Assembly (NCBI RefSeq): GCF_003337485.1
Contig: NZ_QPJJ01000001.1
Coordinates: forward strand, 124,001 to 188,000
Direction of reading: 5' to 3'
Length of the DNA stretch: 64,000 bases
DNA from: Saliterribacillus persicus
Lineage (GTDB): Bacteria > Bacillota > Bacilli > Bacillales > Amphibacillaceae
A program made the position numbers and the translations under genes. The notes under the pieces are model-generated. The model made no database searches. It saw only the letters and a program-made list of their open reading frames with translations, and was not told where the DNA came from. Positions within the stretch are counted from its first letter, which is position 1; every line of letters begins with the position of its first letter. Below are positions 27,385-36,049 of the stretch, in pieces.

Positions 27385-28268
27385 TGTGCTTCCTCCTTCT
27401 TAATCATCCACAAATATAGAAGCGCGATGCAGATTAAGATGAATAGTATTACCGTAGCAATTACTCCACTTTCACCAAAGTTAAAATTAACAAAGGCTAG
27501 TTCATAGCCGTAAAATGGCAATACTTGTGTAGCGTTAACCGGGCCACCGCCAGTCATAATGAGAATAATATCAAAGACCTTAAAGGTGTAAATGATCCCT
27601 AATACTAAAATGATCATTAATTGCGGACGTAATAATGGCAAGGTTACGTTTAAAAAAGTTTGAAATTTGTTTGCACCGTCAACTTTTGCTGCTTCATATA
27701 CATCCTTTGGCAAGGATTGCATCGCAGCTAATATCAGGATCATGTTAAAAGGAATCCCGATCCATACATTCGTGATAATTACCGCCGTTAACGCTGTGCT
27801 TTGTTGCCCCAGCCAGTTAATTGGTTCATCTACAATTTGAAGTGTTGTTAATAAATAGTTGAATACGCCATAATCCACATCAAACAACCATTTAAAAAGG
27901 GAACCAGTAATAACTAACGGTGTCATCCAAGCTAATAACATAATCGATCTGAAAAAGTTTCGAAACGGAAATTCTTGATTTAAAAAGGCTGCCATTAAAT
28001 AACCTATAACCACTTGAAAGAAGATACAGGCAGAAGTATAAATAATCGTATTTTTTAAAGCGATCCCAAACCTTTCAGTCTGCAGAATATTGATGTAATT
28101 ATCCCAACCAATAAACTTTGCACCCGATTTTAAATTCATTAAAGTCAAATCCTGAAAACTTACAATAACGTTATATACGATTGGATATATCATAAACATC
28201 GCAACAAACAATGCAGCTGGTATTAGAAACAAATATTGTGGAAACTTATTTCGCATTTGTCCATACAT
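27381..28268 (-). CDS. Sugar ABC transporter permease (MalF-like, CUT1)
   Basis: A 295-residue permease with six helices; the EAA loop is YEAAKVDGANKFQTFLNVTLP. A TTG at 28283 is in frame but lies upstream of the ribosome site TGGAGGG, so ATG 28268 is taken. It is coupled by a four-base overlap to the MalG-like gene and follows the binding-protein gene after a small hairpin that may set stoichiometry. Substrate is probably a plant-derived oligosaccharide, inferred from neighbouring GH115 and dehydrogenase genes. Confidence 0.9.
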   Translation of the reverse strand: MYGQMRNKFPQYLFLIPAALFVAMFMIYPIVYNVIVSFQDLTLMNLKSGAKFIGWDNYINILQTERFGIALKNTIIYTSACIFFQVVIGYLMAAFLNQEFPFRNFFRSIMLLAWMTPLVITGSLFKWLFDVDYGVFNYLLTTLQIVDEPINWLGQQSTALTAVIITNVWIGIPFNMILILAAMQSLPKDVYEAAKVDGANKFQTFLNVTLPLLRPQLMIILVLGIIYTFKVFDIILIMTGGGPVNATQVLPFYGYELAFVNFNFGESGVIATVILFILICIALLYLWMIKKEEAQ

Positions 28269-28290
28269 CAGTAAACCCTCCAATCATAGA

Positions 28291-28307
28291 AAGAGGCAAA
28301 AGCCTCC
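28291..28307 (-). other. Small hairpin between binding-protein and permease genes
   Basis: GAGGC-TTTT-GCCTC on the minus strand, followed by TTTCT, lies in the gap after the binding-protein gene. Such hairpins commonly keep the binding protein more abundant than the permeases. Confidence 0.5.
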
Positions 28308-28316
28308 CTCATGTTT

Positions 28317-29582
28317 CTATGGAAGTAACGGTTCAATATCTGCTGCCGCATTCTCCATAATTGTATCCACATCTTCACCAGCTATCGCTCGTTGTATTGC
28401 CTCTTGAATATGTGTTGAAATTTCAGGATAATTTGTTCCATATGCTCTCGGTTTAGCCGATTCTAGTTGCTCCATAAATACTTTTACATGTTCATCTTGC
28501 GCCCAATTATATTGATCATCATTAGCTACATCTGATCTACTAGGAAGTCTTCCACCTAATTCGTGCATCGGTCCATATATTTCTGGTTCTTGTGTCCATG
28601 CAATAAAGTCCCACGCTTCGTCTTCAGCTTGTGCGCCCTCTGTTATTGCCCAGTTTTCTCCACCTAGAATAGATGCTGTGCCACCTTCACCTGCTGGCAT
28701 TAGGAAAACACCCCAGTCTAAGTCTGGTGAATTCTCTTTTAGCATAGGAATTTGCCATGGACCATTCTCCATCATTGCTGCCTCTTCATTTTGGAATTGA
28801 ACGAGTACATCAGATTGATCCCAATTGATCATGTTTGAAGAAATGATGCCATCGTTTACCATGTCCTGAATAAACCGCATGGAGTTTTTCGCTTCTTCAC
28901 TTCCAAAGGAATCTAAATCAGCACCTGCTTGCCATAAATAAGGTAAGTACTGGAACGTGCCTTCTTCACTTTTTACGCCTGACATTGCAAATCCATTTAC
29001 TTCATCTGTAGTTAGTTGCTCTGCTACTGATCTGAATTCTTCCCAAGTCTCAGGTGTTTCTTCAATCCCTGCTTCTTCAAACATCGTTTTATTGTAATAG
29101 ATTGCTAATGCATTACTATTGTTTGGTATGCCGTAATATTTTCCATCTAACATCGCAGAAGCCATTGGACCTTCAAAGTATTGATCCGCTTCTCCCCATG
29201 CCTCTACTTTATCTGTAATATCAGCAAATACGCCAGCTTGTGCAAATGATTGGTGATCTGGATTATCAATTACCACTATGTCCGGAAGTTCCCCAGCTCC
29301 TAGTCCTTGTAGTAATTTTGTTTTTAAATCAGCAAACGGCATATACGTTCTTTCAAACGTAATATTTGGATTTTCTTCTTCATACTGTTCAATTAAAGCC
29401 TCTTGCTCTCTATCACTTGAGGACCCTGGCTCCATATAATCCCATATTTTAATCGTAGTTTGTTCTCCCTCTGAACCTTCGTCCCCACTTGTTTCTTCGT
29501 CTCCACTTCCGTTTGAATCTGAGCATGCACTTATTACTAAGACCAAGAAACCTACTAATACCATCCATACTAACTTCTTCAT
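28317..29582 (-). CDS. Extracellular sugar-binding lipoprotein (CUT1 ABC system)
   Basis: A 421-residue lipoprotein with lipobox ISAC (Cys20), an acidic Gly/Ser linker, and a family 1 extracellular solute-binding fold. TFERTYMPFADLKTKLLQGL and LPDIVVIDNPDHQSFAQAG are typical of oligosaccharide binders. It delivers ligand to the MalF/MalG-like permeases encoded downstream. ATG follows CGGAGGGG. It lies second in the operon after a Gfo/Idh dehydrogenase. The ligand is not determinable, but the operon context suggests a glucuronate- or xylose-containing oligosaccharide. Confidence 0.9.
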   Translation of the reverse strand: MKKLVWMVLVGFLVLVISACSDSNGSGDEETSGDEGSEGEQTTIKIWDYMEPGSSSDREQEALIEQYEEENPNITFERTYMPFADLKTKLLQGLGAGELPDIVVIDNPDHQSFAQAGVFADITDKVEAWGEADQYFEGPMASAMLDGKYYGIPNNSNALAIYYNKTMFEEAGIEETPETWEEFRSVAEQLTTDEVNGFAMSGVKSEEGTFQYLPYLWQAGADLDSFGSEEAKNSMRFIQDMVNDGIISSNMINWDQSDVLVQFQNEEAAMMENGPWQIPMLKENSPDLDWGVFLMPAGEGGTASILGGENWAITEGAQAEDEAWDFIAWTQEPEIYGPMHELGGRLPSRSDVANDDQYNWAQDEHVKVFMEQLESAKPRAYGTNYPEISTHIQEAIQRAIAGEDVDTIMENAAADIEPLLP

Positions 29583-29601
29583 AAAAACCCCTCCGTTTTT
29601 T

Positions 29602-30597
29602 TTAAGAATATTTATTTAATGAAACCTCACTACCTGTTTTTAATGATTCCAAAGAAGCGCTTACAATTTTGAAGCTATTAAGGTTGTCTGCTATAGCAGT
29701 TGCTGGTGTTCTCTTTTCTTTTATTGCTTGAATCAGTTCTGTAATAGAATAGGTGCGATCGCTATGCTCCATTTCTGGAATCGGTAGATTTGCTTCCGTT
29801 CCATCAGAACCAATGAACACCGGTCGGTCCGAAGTTAAGACTATCACGCCTTTTTCACCATATAGCTTCACATCTCCATTCCAGGAAGTTTCTGGTCCGC
29901 TTGTTACCCAACTGCCAAAGTAATTTATTAAGACACCTTCAAACGTCATCGAAATACTCGCTGTCGGATTTCCATTAAACCAACTCCATGATGGCCGCAT
30001 ACTTTTTGCATAAACAGTAGTGGCGTTTTTTCCTAGTAAATATCGCATCATATCAAAATGGTGGATACTCATGTCTTCTATCAGAATTTCATCATAATGA
30101 TCGCGCCATCCACCGAATTTAGTAGCTCTCCTAAAATTCCATTCCACGTATTCAATTGGTCCTGCCAATTGCTTGTCTACAGCATTTTTAAGTGCTTGAA
30201 TGACTGGTCGGTAACGATAATTCTGACTAATCATGACATGCTTGCTATAGTCTTTTGCAAATTCATTTAAGGAAACCGCATCTTCTAGATTATGCGCAAT
30301 TGGTTTTTCCATAAATACATGTAAGTCATGTTCTAATGCTGCCTTTGCAATATCTTTATGTGTTTGTGGCGGGGTAACAATAACCGCAACATCTGCTTTT
30401 AATGATTGAAATGCTTCCACATGATTATTAAAATAATCTACTTTTGTTCCATTTAATACTTTTTCTGCCTCGATAAGGTTTGCTTCATCAACATCGACAA
30501 CTCCAACTACTTCAACCTGATCATGATCCTTCAATAATTCTAACCAGGATAATCCAAACCCCCCTGTACCTACTTGGATAACTTTTGTTTGACTCAT
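29602..30597 (-). CDS. Gfo/Idh/MocA family oxidoreductase (first gene of LacI operon)
   Basis: A 331-residue dehydrogenase with Rossmann motif QVGTGGFGLSWLELL at the N-terminus and signature MEKPIAHN near residue 98. It is the first gene of the six-gene operon, with its start about 130 bases downstream of a promoter flanked by two LacI-type operators. It is only distantly similar to the dehydrogenase that ends the operon, so the two probably catalyse different steps, for example oxidation and later reduction of a sugar. The reaction is not known. Confidence 0.87.
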   Translation of the reverse strand: MSQTKVIQVGTGGFGLSWLELLKDHDQVEVVGVVDVDEANLIEAEKVLNGTKVDYFNNHVEAFQSLKADVAVIVTPPQTHKDIAKAALEHDLHVFMEKPIAHNLEDAVSLNEFAKDYSKHVMISQNYRYRPVIQALKNAVDKQLAGPIEYVEWNFRRATKFGGWRDHYDEILIEDMSIHHFDMMRYLLGKNATTVYAKSMRPSWSWFNGNPTASISMTFEGVLINYFGSWVTSGPETSWNGDVKLYGEKGVIVLTSDRPVFIGSDGTEANLPIPEMEHSDRTYSITELIQAIKEKRTPATAIADNLNSFKIVSASLESLKTGSEVSLNKYS

Positions 30598-30630
30598 TTT
30601 TCCACCCGCTTTTTCTGAATTTTCTAATTA

Positions 30631-30648
30631 ATGATGTACGTTAATCAT
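30631..30648 (-). promoter_or_regulatory. LacI-type operator, downstream copy
   Basis: ATGATGTACGTTAATCAT is an imperfect palindrome with central ACGT, 34 bases upstream of the first operon start codon. It differs by one base from the copy at 30738, 107 bases away, about ten helical turns, which suits DNA looping. Confidence 0.75.
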
Positions 30649-30699
30649 TTTTAAGGAAAATAAAAAGAAGTATGTAACTTCTTTTATTTCCGGTTAAAA

Positions 30700-30714
30700 A
30701 TGTAAGCGTTTAAT
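30700..30714 (+). promoter_or_regulatory. CcpA cre-like site between the two LacI operators
   Basis: ATGTAAGCGTTTAAT matches the cre consensus WTGNAANCGNWNNCW at all but one fixed position. It starts just downstream of the predicted transcription start of the sugar operon, a position where CcpA blocks elongation or initiation. Confidence 0.6.
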
Positions 30715-30722
30715 TAATTTTT

Positions 30723-30755
30723 ATACTAAAGCATAATATGATGTACGTCAATCAT
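30723..30755 (-). promoter_or_regulatory. Sigma-A promoter with overlapping LacI-type operator
   Basis: On the minus strand TTGACG (30751-30746) and TAGTAT (30728-30723) are 17 bases apart. The -35 box is embedded in the operator ATGATTGACGTACATCAT (30755-30738), so repressor binding would directly exclude RNA polymerase. Confidence 0.72.
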
Positions 30756-30778
30756 TTTATTGAAACTTTTTTAACCTA

Positions 30779-31891
30779 CTAGTTTATAAAAGTAACTCCA
30801 TTCCCAGTAACACCTGATTTCACAGCAGATTTATTCTTATTAAATTTTGGGGCATACTTCTCATTTAAATAATATTTAGCATTGGACTTCGTTACAATTT
30901 CCAGTTTAACGATCGTATCTGTTAGTTCACCTTTAATATCACCATATAAATAATCAAAAACTTTTTTAACAGCCACTGATGCTTGTGTGACTGGATCCTG
31001 GCAAATCGCTGCAGAGATCGTTCCTGTTTGGATAAAAGAATCGATGAAATAATTTATATCATGTCCGATTAACACTTGATTATTGCTGACATCTTTTTTA
31101 CGCATATAGTCTGCAACTTCACCTAAGATGCCATTTGCAACATATATTCCATCAGTTTTTTGGATTTTCAATATCTCTTTATCCATGCATTTGTCTACTT
31201 TTGTACTATCTATTCCCGCAATCTGGATTTCAGGATTAAGCTTATGATCGGAAAAGAATTGGCGAAAACCTTTTTCTTTATAAATCATTTGATACGTATC
31301 TTCCTTTTCTCTTATCAAAGTCACTGTATTTAATTTTCGTTGACATAAATGAATCAGTTCTGCGGCCAAGTAGCCCGCATCAAAATAGTCACTTCCAACA
31401 TATGCCTTCCTTCTGCTATTTGGGACGTCATTATTAAGTGTAAAAATAGGAATGCCTGTTTCAACGCCTTTATTGATAATATCAACAAACGGATCTGCAT
31501 CATGTGGGGCTATCACAATAGCGTCAAAGGATTCTTCTTGCACAACTTTTTTGAAATATTTCAATTGGTCATTGCCTTGTATTGTATCCACACGCTTTAC
31601 TTTTACTCTGAAACCAAAATCTTCATATAATTGTCGCACATTTTTAATTTCTTGTTCTATTTCATCCCAAAAATAATAAGGCACAACAGGAAGTAAGAAT
31701 AAAACTTTTAATGTTTTCTGTGTAGATAAAAATTTAGCTGCTTTATTTGGTTTATATCCCATTTCATCAGCTTTTTCTTTTACTTTTCTTATTGTACGAT
31801 CAGCTACCCCTTTTCGGTTATTCAAAACCCTGTCCACCGTAGCGGTCGAGATACCTAATTCCTTTGCGATCATCTTAGCTGTTACGCGCAT
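30779..31891 (-). CDS. LacI family transcriptional repressor
   Basis: A 370-residue repressor. The N-terminal helix-turn-helix with hinge (VTAKMIAKELGISTATVDRV, residues 3-22, then NNRKGVADRTIRKV) is followed by a periplasmic-binding-like effector domain. Its gene ends 24 bases before the upstream operator of the adjacent sugar operon, so it is the obvious repressor of that operon, and the two CG-centred palindromes there fit LacI-family binding. ATG follows AAAGGAGGTG. The effector domain resembles RbsB-type sugar binders. The inducer is unknown. Confidence 0.9.
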   Translation of the reverse strand: MRVTAKMIAKELGISTATVDRVLNNRKGVADRTIRKVKEKADEMGYKPNKAAKFLSTQKTLKVLFLLPVVPYYFWDEIEQEIKNVRQLYEDFGFRVKVKRVDTIQGNDQLKYFKKVVQEESFDAIVIAPHDADPFVDIINKGVETGIPIFTLNNDVPNSRRKAYVGSDYFDAGYLAAELIHLCQRKLNTVTLIREKEDTYQMIYKEKGFRQFFSDHKLNPEIQIAGIDSTKVDKCMDKEILKIQKTDGIYVANGILGEVADYMRKKDVSNNQVLIGHDINYFIDSFIQTGTISAAICQDPVTQASVAVKKVFDYLYGDIKGELTDTIVKLEIVTKSNAKYYLNEKYAPKFNKNKSAVKSGVTGNGVTFIN

Positions 31892-31933
31892 TCTTTCACC
31901 TCCTTTAATCGTTTTAATTATTTATGAAAGTCA

Positions 31934-32941
31934 TTATAACTTATAATATACTTTATACCACGCAATAAATTTTTCAAGTCCTACCTCTATATTAGTCTTT
32001 GGCTGAAAGCCTGTTACTCGTTTTAAATCATCGATATCGGCATAGGTTTTTTTCACGTCCCCTGCTTGCATATCCAAAAATTCTATATCAGCCTTTTTAT
32101 TCAAGTGCTGTTCAATTGTGTGAATAAAATCAAGAAGCTTAACCGGTTGATTATTCCCAATATTATAGAGACGATACTTGGCTAAGCTGGTTCTGGAATC
32201 GGGGGCACTTGAATCAAATTCCGAGTTCTCGCTAGGAGCATGTGGAAGTAAATCTACAATGCCGGTTGTAATGTCATCGATATAGGTGAAATCCCGTTCC
32301 ATCTCTCCCTTATTAAAGACCTGAATTTGCTGCCCTTCCACTATCCTTTTCACAAATGAAAAATAAGCCATATCTGGCCTACCGTATGGACCATATACCG
32401 TAAAAAAACGTAGTCCTGAAACGGGAATATCATATAAATGGCTGTAGCTATGCGCCATCATCTCATTGGATTTTTTTGTTGCCGCATATAGGCTGACAGG
32501 GTGATCGGTTGTGTCTGACGGTGAAAATGGCATGTGGGTATTTAATCCATAAACGGAGCTTGACGATGCGAATATAAGATGGCGGACTGGGTAGTGACGG
32601 CAAGCTTCTAAAATATGAATAAATCCCGTTATATTTGTATCAATATATGCTTTTGGATTTTCTATGCTATAGCGCACACCAGGTTGTGCGGCCAGATGGA
32701 TGACTTCTGTAATTGATTCAGCTCTAAAAAGCTCCATAAGTTGAGCATCATCACAAATATCCATTTCAAAAATGGTAAAGGAAGCATATTTTTTTAACAC
32801 CTTCACTCTATCCTTTTTTAATTTGGGATCATAGTATTCATTTAAATTATCAATTCCTATGACAGATTTCCCTTCCTCTAATAGCTTTTTTGCTACATGC
32901 ATGCCGATAAATCCAGCTGCACCGGTTACCAATATTGTCAT
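31934..32941 (-). CDS. NAD-dependent sugar-nucleotide epimerase (UDP-glucuronate 4-epimerase-like)
   Basis: A 335-residue short-chain dehydrogenase/epimerase. The NAD motif GAAGFIG is at residues 7-13, the catalytic tyrosine and lysine are in YAATKKSNE, and FFTVYGPYGRPDMA is characteristic of UDP-glucuronate 4-epimerases that make UDP-galacturonate for surface polysaccharide. An in-frame start at 32977 lies inside the upstream gene; GAGG eight bases before ATG 32941 fixes the start. It follows the ferric ABC ATPase gene by 17 bases, which is an unexpected partner. No other polysaccharide genes are near. Confidence 0.85.
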   Translation of the reverse strand: MTILVTGAAGFIGMHVAKKLLEEGKSVIGIDNLNEYYDPKLKKDRVKVLKKYASFTIFEMDICDDAQLMELFRAESITEVIHLAAQPGVRYSIENPKAYIDTNITGFIHILEACRHYPVRHLIFASSSSVYGLNTHMPFSPSDTTDHPVSLYAATKKSNEMMAHSYSHLYDIPVSGLRFFTVYGPYGRPDMAYFSFVKRIVEGQQIQVFNKGEMERDFTYIDDITTGIVDLLPHAPSENSEFDSSAPDSRTSLAKYRLYNIGNNQPVKLLDFIHTIEQHLNKKADIEFLDMQAGDVKKTYADIDDLKRVTGFQPKTNIEVGLEKFIAWYKVYYKL

Positions 32942-32958
32942 GATAAGACCTCTTTCTC

Positions 32959-33627
32959 CTATATCTTCACTGTACATGGGTAAGCAAAACCATGTTCCAT
33001 CCGTAAAATTCTATCAGCGATGGCATTCGCATCCTCACGGTCATGTGTAACAAAGATCGAGGTGATGCCAGCTTTCTTAATAATTTCACGCAACTCTTCG
33101 CGAATTTTAATTTGGAGATCAGCGTCTAAATTACTAAAAGGTTCATCAAGTAGTAAAAGAGAAGGCTGTGGTGCTAAGGCCCGCGCTAAAGCGATTCGTT
33201 GTTGTTGCCCACCACTTAATTCATAGGGATATCGTTTTTTAAAATCCACCATATTAATTAGCTCTAGCACTTCATCTGCTCGTTCCTTCCGTTCTTTTCG
33301 TGGAAGCTTTTTTAATCCAAAAATAATATTATCGTAGACATTCATATGTGGAAATAAGGCGTAATCTTGAAAAACCATGCCAATTCCTCGTTTTTCTGGA
33401 AGAACAAATCGACTTTCGTCTGACATTACTTCGTTGTTTATTTTAATTACTCCACTATAAGGAACTTCTAAGCCACAGATAATCCGCAAAAGGGTACTCT
33501 TTCCGCTTCCACTTGCTCCCAAAACAGAAACAATTTCTCCTTTTTCCATGGTGAGGAAAAATTTTGCTAACGTAAAATCCTTTTGATTTGGGTAATGAAA
33601 AGCTAAATCTTTTATCTCAACAAACAT
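32959..33627 (-). CDS. Iron(III) ABC transporter ATP-binding protein (FbpC-like, short)
   Basis: A 222-residue ATPase. Walker A GASGSGKST is at residues 37-45, the signature YELSGGQQQRIALARAL and Walker B LLLLDEPFSNLD follow, with the switch histidine in FVTHDRED. It energises the two-domain permease encoded upstream. FbpC/FutC proteins usually run about 340 residues with a C-terminal TOBE domain; this one stops after the nucleotide-binding domain. ATG follows GAGGTGAG. Confidence 0.88.
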   Translation of the reverse strand: MFVEIKDLAFHYPNQKDFTLAKFFLTMEKGEIVSVLGASGSGKSTLLRIICGLEVPYSGVIKINNEVMSDESRFVLPEKRGIGMVFQDYALFPHMNVYDNIIFGLKKLPRKERKERADEVLELINMVDFKKRYPYELSGGQQQRIALARALAPQPSLLLLDEPFSNLDADLQIKIREELREIIKKAGITSIFVTHDREDANAIADRILRMEHGFAYPCTVKI

Positions 33628-33646
33628 GATCTCACCTCCAATTTAT

Positions 33647-35293
33647 CTAGGATCTTCTTTCATCACTTTCTAATACTAAATGAAAAATAAGAATCGCTAT
33701 TGCAGTTATAACGATGATCAAAATCGAAGCTAACGCAGCTTCATGAATTTGTTCATCTGTTGCATACTGAAAAGCTTTCGTTGATAGTGTGTCAAAATTA
33801 AATGGTCTTAAAATAAGGGTTAGCGGAAGCTCTTTTAAAATATCCACAAATGCTAGTATAAAACCACTTAAAATTGGCACTTTCATCATCGGAAAATCGA
33901 CTTTCCAGAATGACTTTGTAATATTCATTCCAAGCATGCGAGATGCTTCATTATATTTAGTACCGATTTTTTCAAAGCCTGCTTCAATCGAATTATAACT
34001 GACAGCAAGGAAACGGATGACATAAGCAGAAATCAGCATAAACAAGCTTGTACTTAAAAATAATACAGAATCAATCCCGATAAAATTATATATTTCGCCT
34101 AGTAGAGCATCGATTTCAAGAAAGACTGTCAATATTCCAACAGCAATAACTGCACCAGGAATCGAATAGCCAAGAATTGTTACACGTGCAAAGGCATTGG
34201 AAATTATACTTCGATGAATTCTCGCAAAATTAGCAACCACGATGGAGAACACGACAATCATTAAACTACCAATCACCGCTACAAATAAGGAATTTTTAAT
34301 TAAGGATAAAAAGACAGGGTCTGCAATCTTATCATAGGTTAAAAGCATCCAATCCACGAGTTGGATAAAGGGTATTAAAAAGCCTAAACTGAAAACAATC
34401 ATACAGTAACTAAACGCTGTCCATGCTCTCCATTTGGTAAGCCTTAACGGTTTGAGCGGACGAATTTTCGTTGTAGTATAACTAAAATTTTTCCGCCTAC
34501 GTAAAAAGCTCTCTAGAAAAAGAATCATAAAAATAATGATCATTAAAGTTGCCGCTAATTTTATCGCAGCTGCTAAATCTCCCATGCCAAACCACGTCTG
34601 GAAAATGGCTGTTGAGAAAGTTGGTACACCAAAATATTGCACCACACCGTAATCATTTAGAACCTCTAAAATAACGAGACTTGTGCCCCCAACAATCGCA
34701 GCTCGTGAAATCGGTAAAATAATTTGAAAAAAGATTGCTAGATTACTGCGGCCAAAGAGCCTAGCATTTTCAACGAGAGCTGCTGATTGATTGGCAAGAT
34801 AAGCTCTCGTCACGGTATATACATATGGAAACAGAAAAAATATAAAGATAAACGTCGCACCTGGCAGGGTCATGATATCAAAATATACTTGGTCGACAGT
34901 TATGTCAAAGCGATTTCTAAGAGTCGTTTGAATCACGCCAGTGTAATTTAAGATACCATTATACGTATATGCAGCGATATAAGGCGGAATCGCAAGCGGC
35001 AAAATCAATGCCCACTTAAAAAAGTTTTTCCCGGGGAATTGGTAAGCACTGATAAGCCATGCCAAGCTTGTCCCAATAAGGATTGTTCCGATACTTGTGA
35101 AAATGATTAATAATGTTGTATTTTTTAATAGTTCAGGTAAAATATGTTCCTTTACATGGGCCCAGTTTTCACTAGACTCTACAAAGAAACTAATAAAGAT
35201 GGAGATATTAGGCGCGATTACTAACAATACAATAATTACACTTAAAAGCGTCCATATATTAAAGTAAGGCGTCCATTTTCTTAATTGATTCAT
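33647..35293 (-). CDS. Iron(III) ABC transporter permease (FbpB-like, two-domain)
   Basis: A 548-residue permease with about twelve helices, made of two fused BPD_transp_1 units, as usual for FbpB/SfuB ferric-ion transporters. Two EAA-type loops are seen (ENARLFGRSNLAIFFQIILP and NEASRMLGMNITKSFWKVDF). A TTG at 35311 is in frame, but AAGGAAG eight bases before ATG 35293 marks the start. A 450-base tandem array separates it from the binding-protein gene, so it may be transcribed from its own promoter or from read-through. Confidence 0.88.
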   Translation of the reverse strand: MNQLRKWTPYFNIWTLLSVIIVLLVIAPNISIFISFFVESSENWAHVKEHILPELLKNTTLLIIFTSIGTILIGTSLAWLISAYQFPGKNFFKWALILPLAIPPYIAAYTYNGILNYTGVIQTTLRNRFDITVDQVYFDIMTLPGATFIFIFFLFPYVYTVTRAYLANQSAALVENARLFGRSNLAIFFQIILPISRAAIVGGTSLVILEVLNDYGVVQYFGVPTFSTAIFQTWFGMGDLAAAIKLAATLMIIIFMILFLESFLRRRKNFSYTTTKIRPLKPLRLTKWRAWTAFSYCMIVFSLGFLIPFIQLVDWMLLTYDKIADPVFLSLIKNSLFVAVIGSLMIVVFSIVVANFARIHRSIISNAFARVTILGYSIPGAVIAVGILTVFLEIDALLGEIYNFIGIDSVLFLSTSLFMLISAYVIRFLAVSYNSIEAGFEKIGTKYNEASRMLGMNITKSFWKVDFPMMKVPILSGFILAFVDILKELPLTLILRPFNFDTLSTKAFQYATDEQIHEAALASILIIVITAIAILIFHLVLESDERRS

Positions 35294-35400
35294 AATGTGT
35301 ACTTCCTTCAACTTCAGCAGTGATATTTTTTCGACAAAACACTTTTCAATAATTGTATCACATTAATGAGATACTTCCATACGTTCTAGTTTAGCTTTGC

Positions 35401-35852
35401 TCTCGACTTTTGCGATTTGTTCTCGACTTTCGCGATTTGTTCTCGACTTTCGCGATTTGTTCTCGACTTTCGCGATTTGTTCTCGACTTTTGTGATTTGT
35501 TCTCGACTTTTGCGATTTGTTCTCGACTTTCGCGATTTGTTCTCGACTTTCGCGATTTGTTCTCGACTTTCGCGATTTGTTCTCGACTTTCGCGATTTGT
35601 TCTCGACTTTTGTGATTTCCTTGCAACTTTCCAGATTTCCTTGCAACTTTTCAGATTTCCTTGCTACTTTTCAGATTTCCTTGCTACTTTACGGATTTCC
35701 TTGCTACTTTACAGATTTCCTTGCAACTCTCCAGATTTCCTTGCAACTCTCCAGATTTCCTTGCAACTCTCCAGATTTCCTTGCAACTCTCCAGATTTCC
35801 TTGCAACTCTCCAGATTTCCTTGCAACTTTCCAGATTTCCTTGCAACTTTCA
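35401..35852. repeat. Tandem array 2: 11 + 11 units of exactly 20 nt, core changes midway
   Basis: Eleven units TCTCGACTTTYGYGATTTGT (35401-35620) are followed in phase by eleven units TTGCWACTYTNCRGATTTCC (35621-35840) and a partial twelfth. There is no insertion or deletion over 450 bases. The second block also contains five identical consecutive units. Conserved positions ACTTT and GATTT are shared by both blocks. The period of 20 is not a multiple of three, so the many open frames here (Arg/Ser/Lys-rich or Phe-rich peptides) are artefacts. The array lies between the terminator of the ferric binding-protein gene and the start of its permease. Confidence 0.95.
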
Positions 35853-36000
35853 ATTAGAAGCCTTTAACTAATCTAATAGTAAAAGAGTCGAGGCATTGCC
35901 GTATAAATATTAAAAATCATTGGTGTGACACTTTTTATATAGAAATTTAAATCATCGCGTGTTTGCATATGTACATAGAGAACTTCACTTAATACTAATT

Positions 36001-36043
36001 AAAAAAGCTATTCATGCTGCAATTAAGCAGATGAATAGCTTTG
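36001..36043 (-). terminator. Terminator after the ferric binding-protein gene
   Basis: AAAGCTATTCAT and ATGAATAGCTTT form a perfect stem followed by TTTTTT on the minus strand, a few bases after the stop codon. It limits read-through into array 2 and the permease. Confidence 0.85.
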
Positions 36044-36049
36044 TTTTTC

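Noticed and set aside
35401..35852. Possible CRISPR array
   Set aside because: Units are contiguous 20-mers without spacers and no cas genes are present in the window.
35363..35871. Several long open frames on both strands with Arg/Ser/Lys-rich or Phe-rich repeated peptides
   Set aside because: All are readings of array 2 in different frames. The 20-base period cycles through three frames, and none has a ribosome site.
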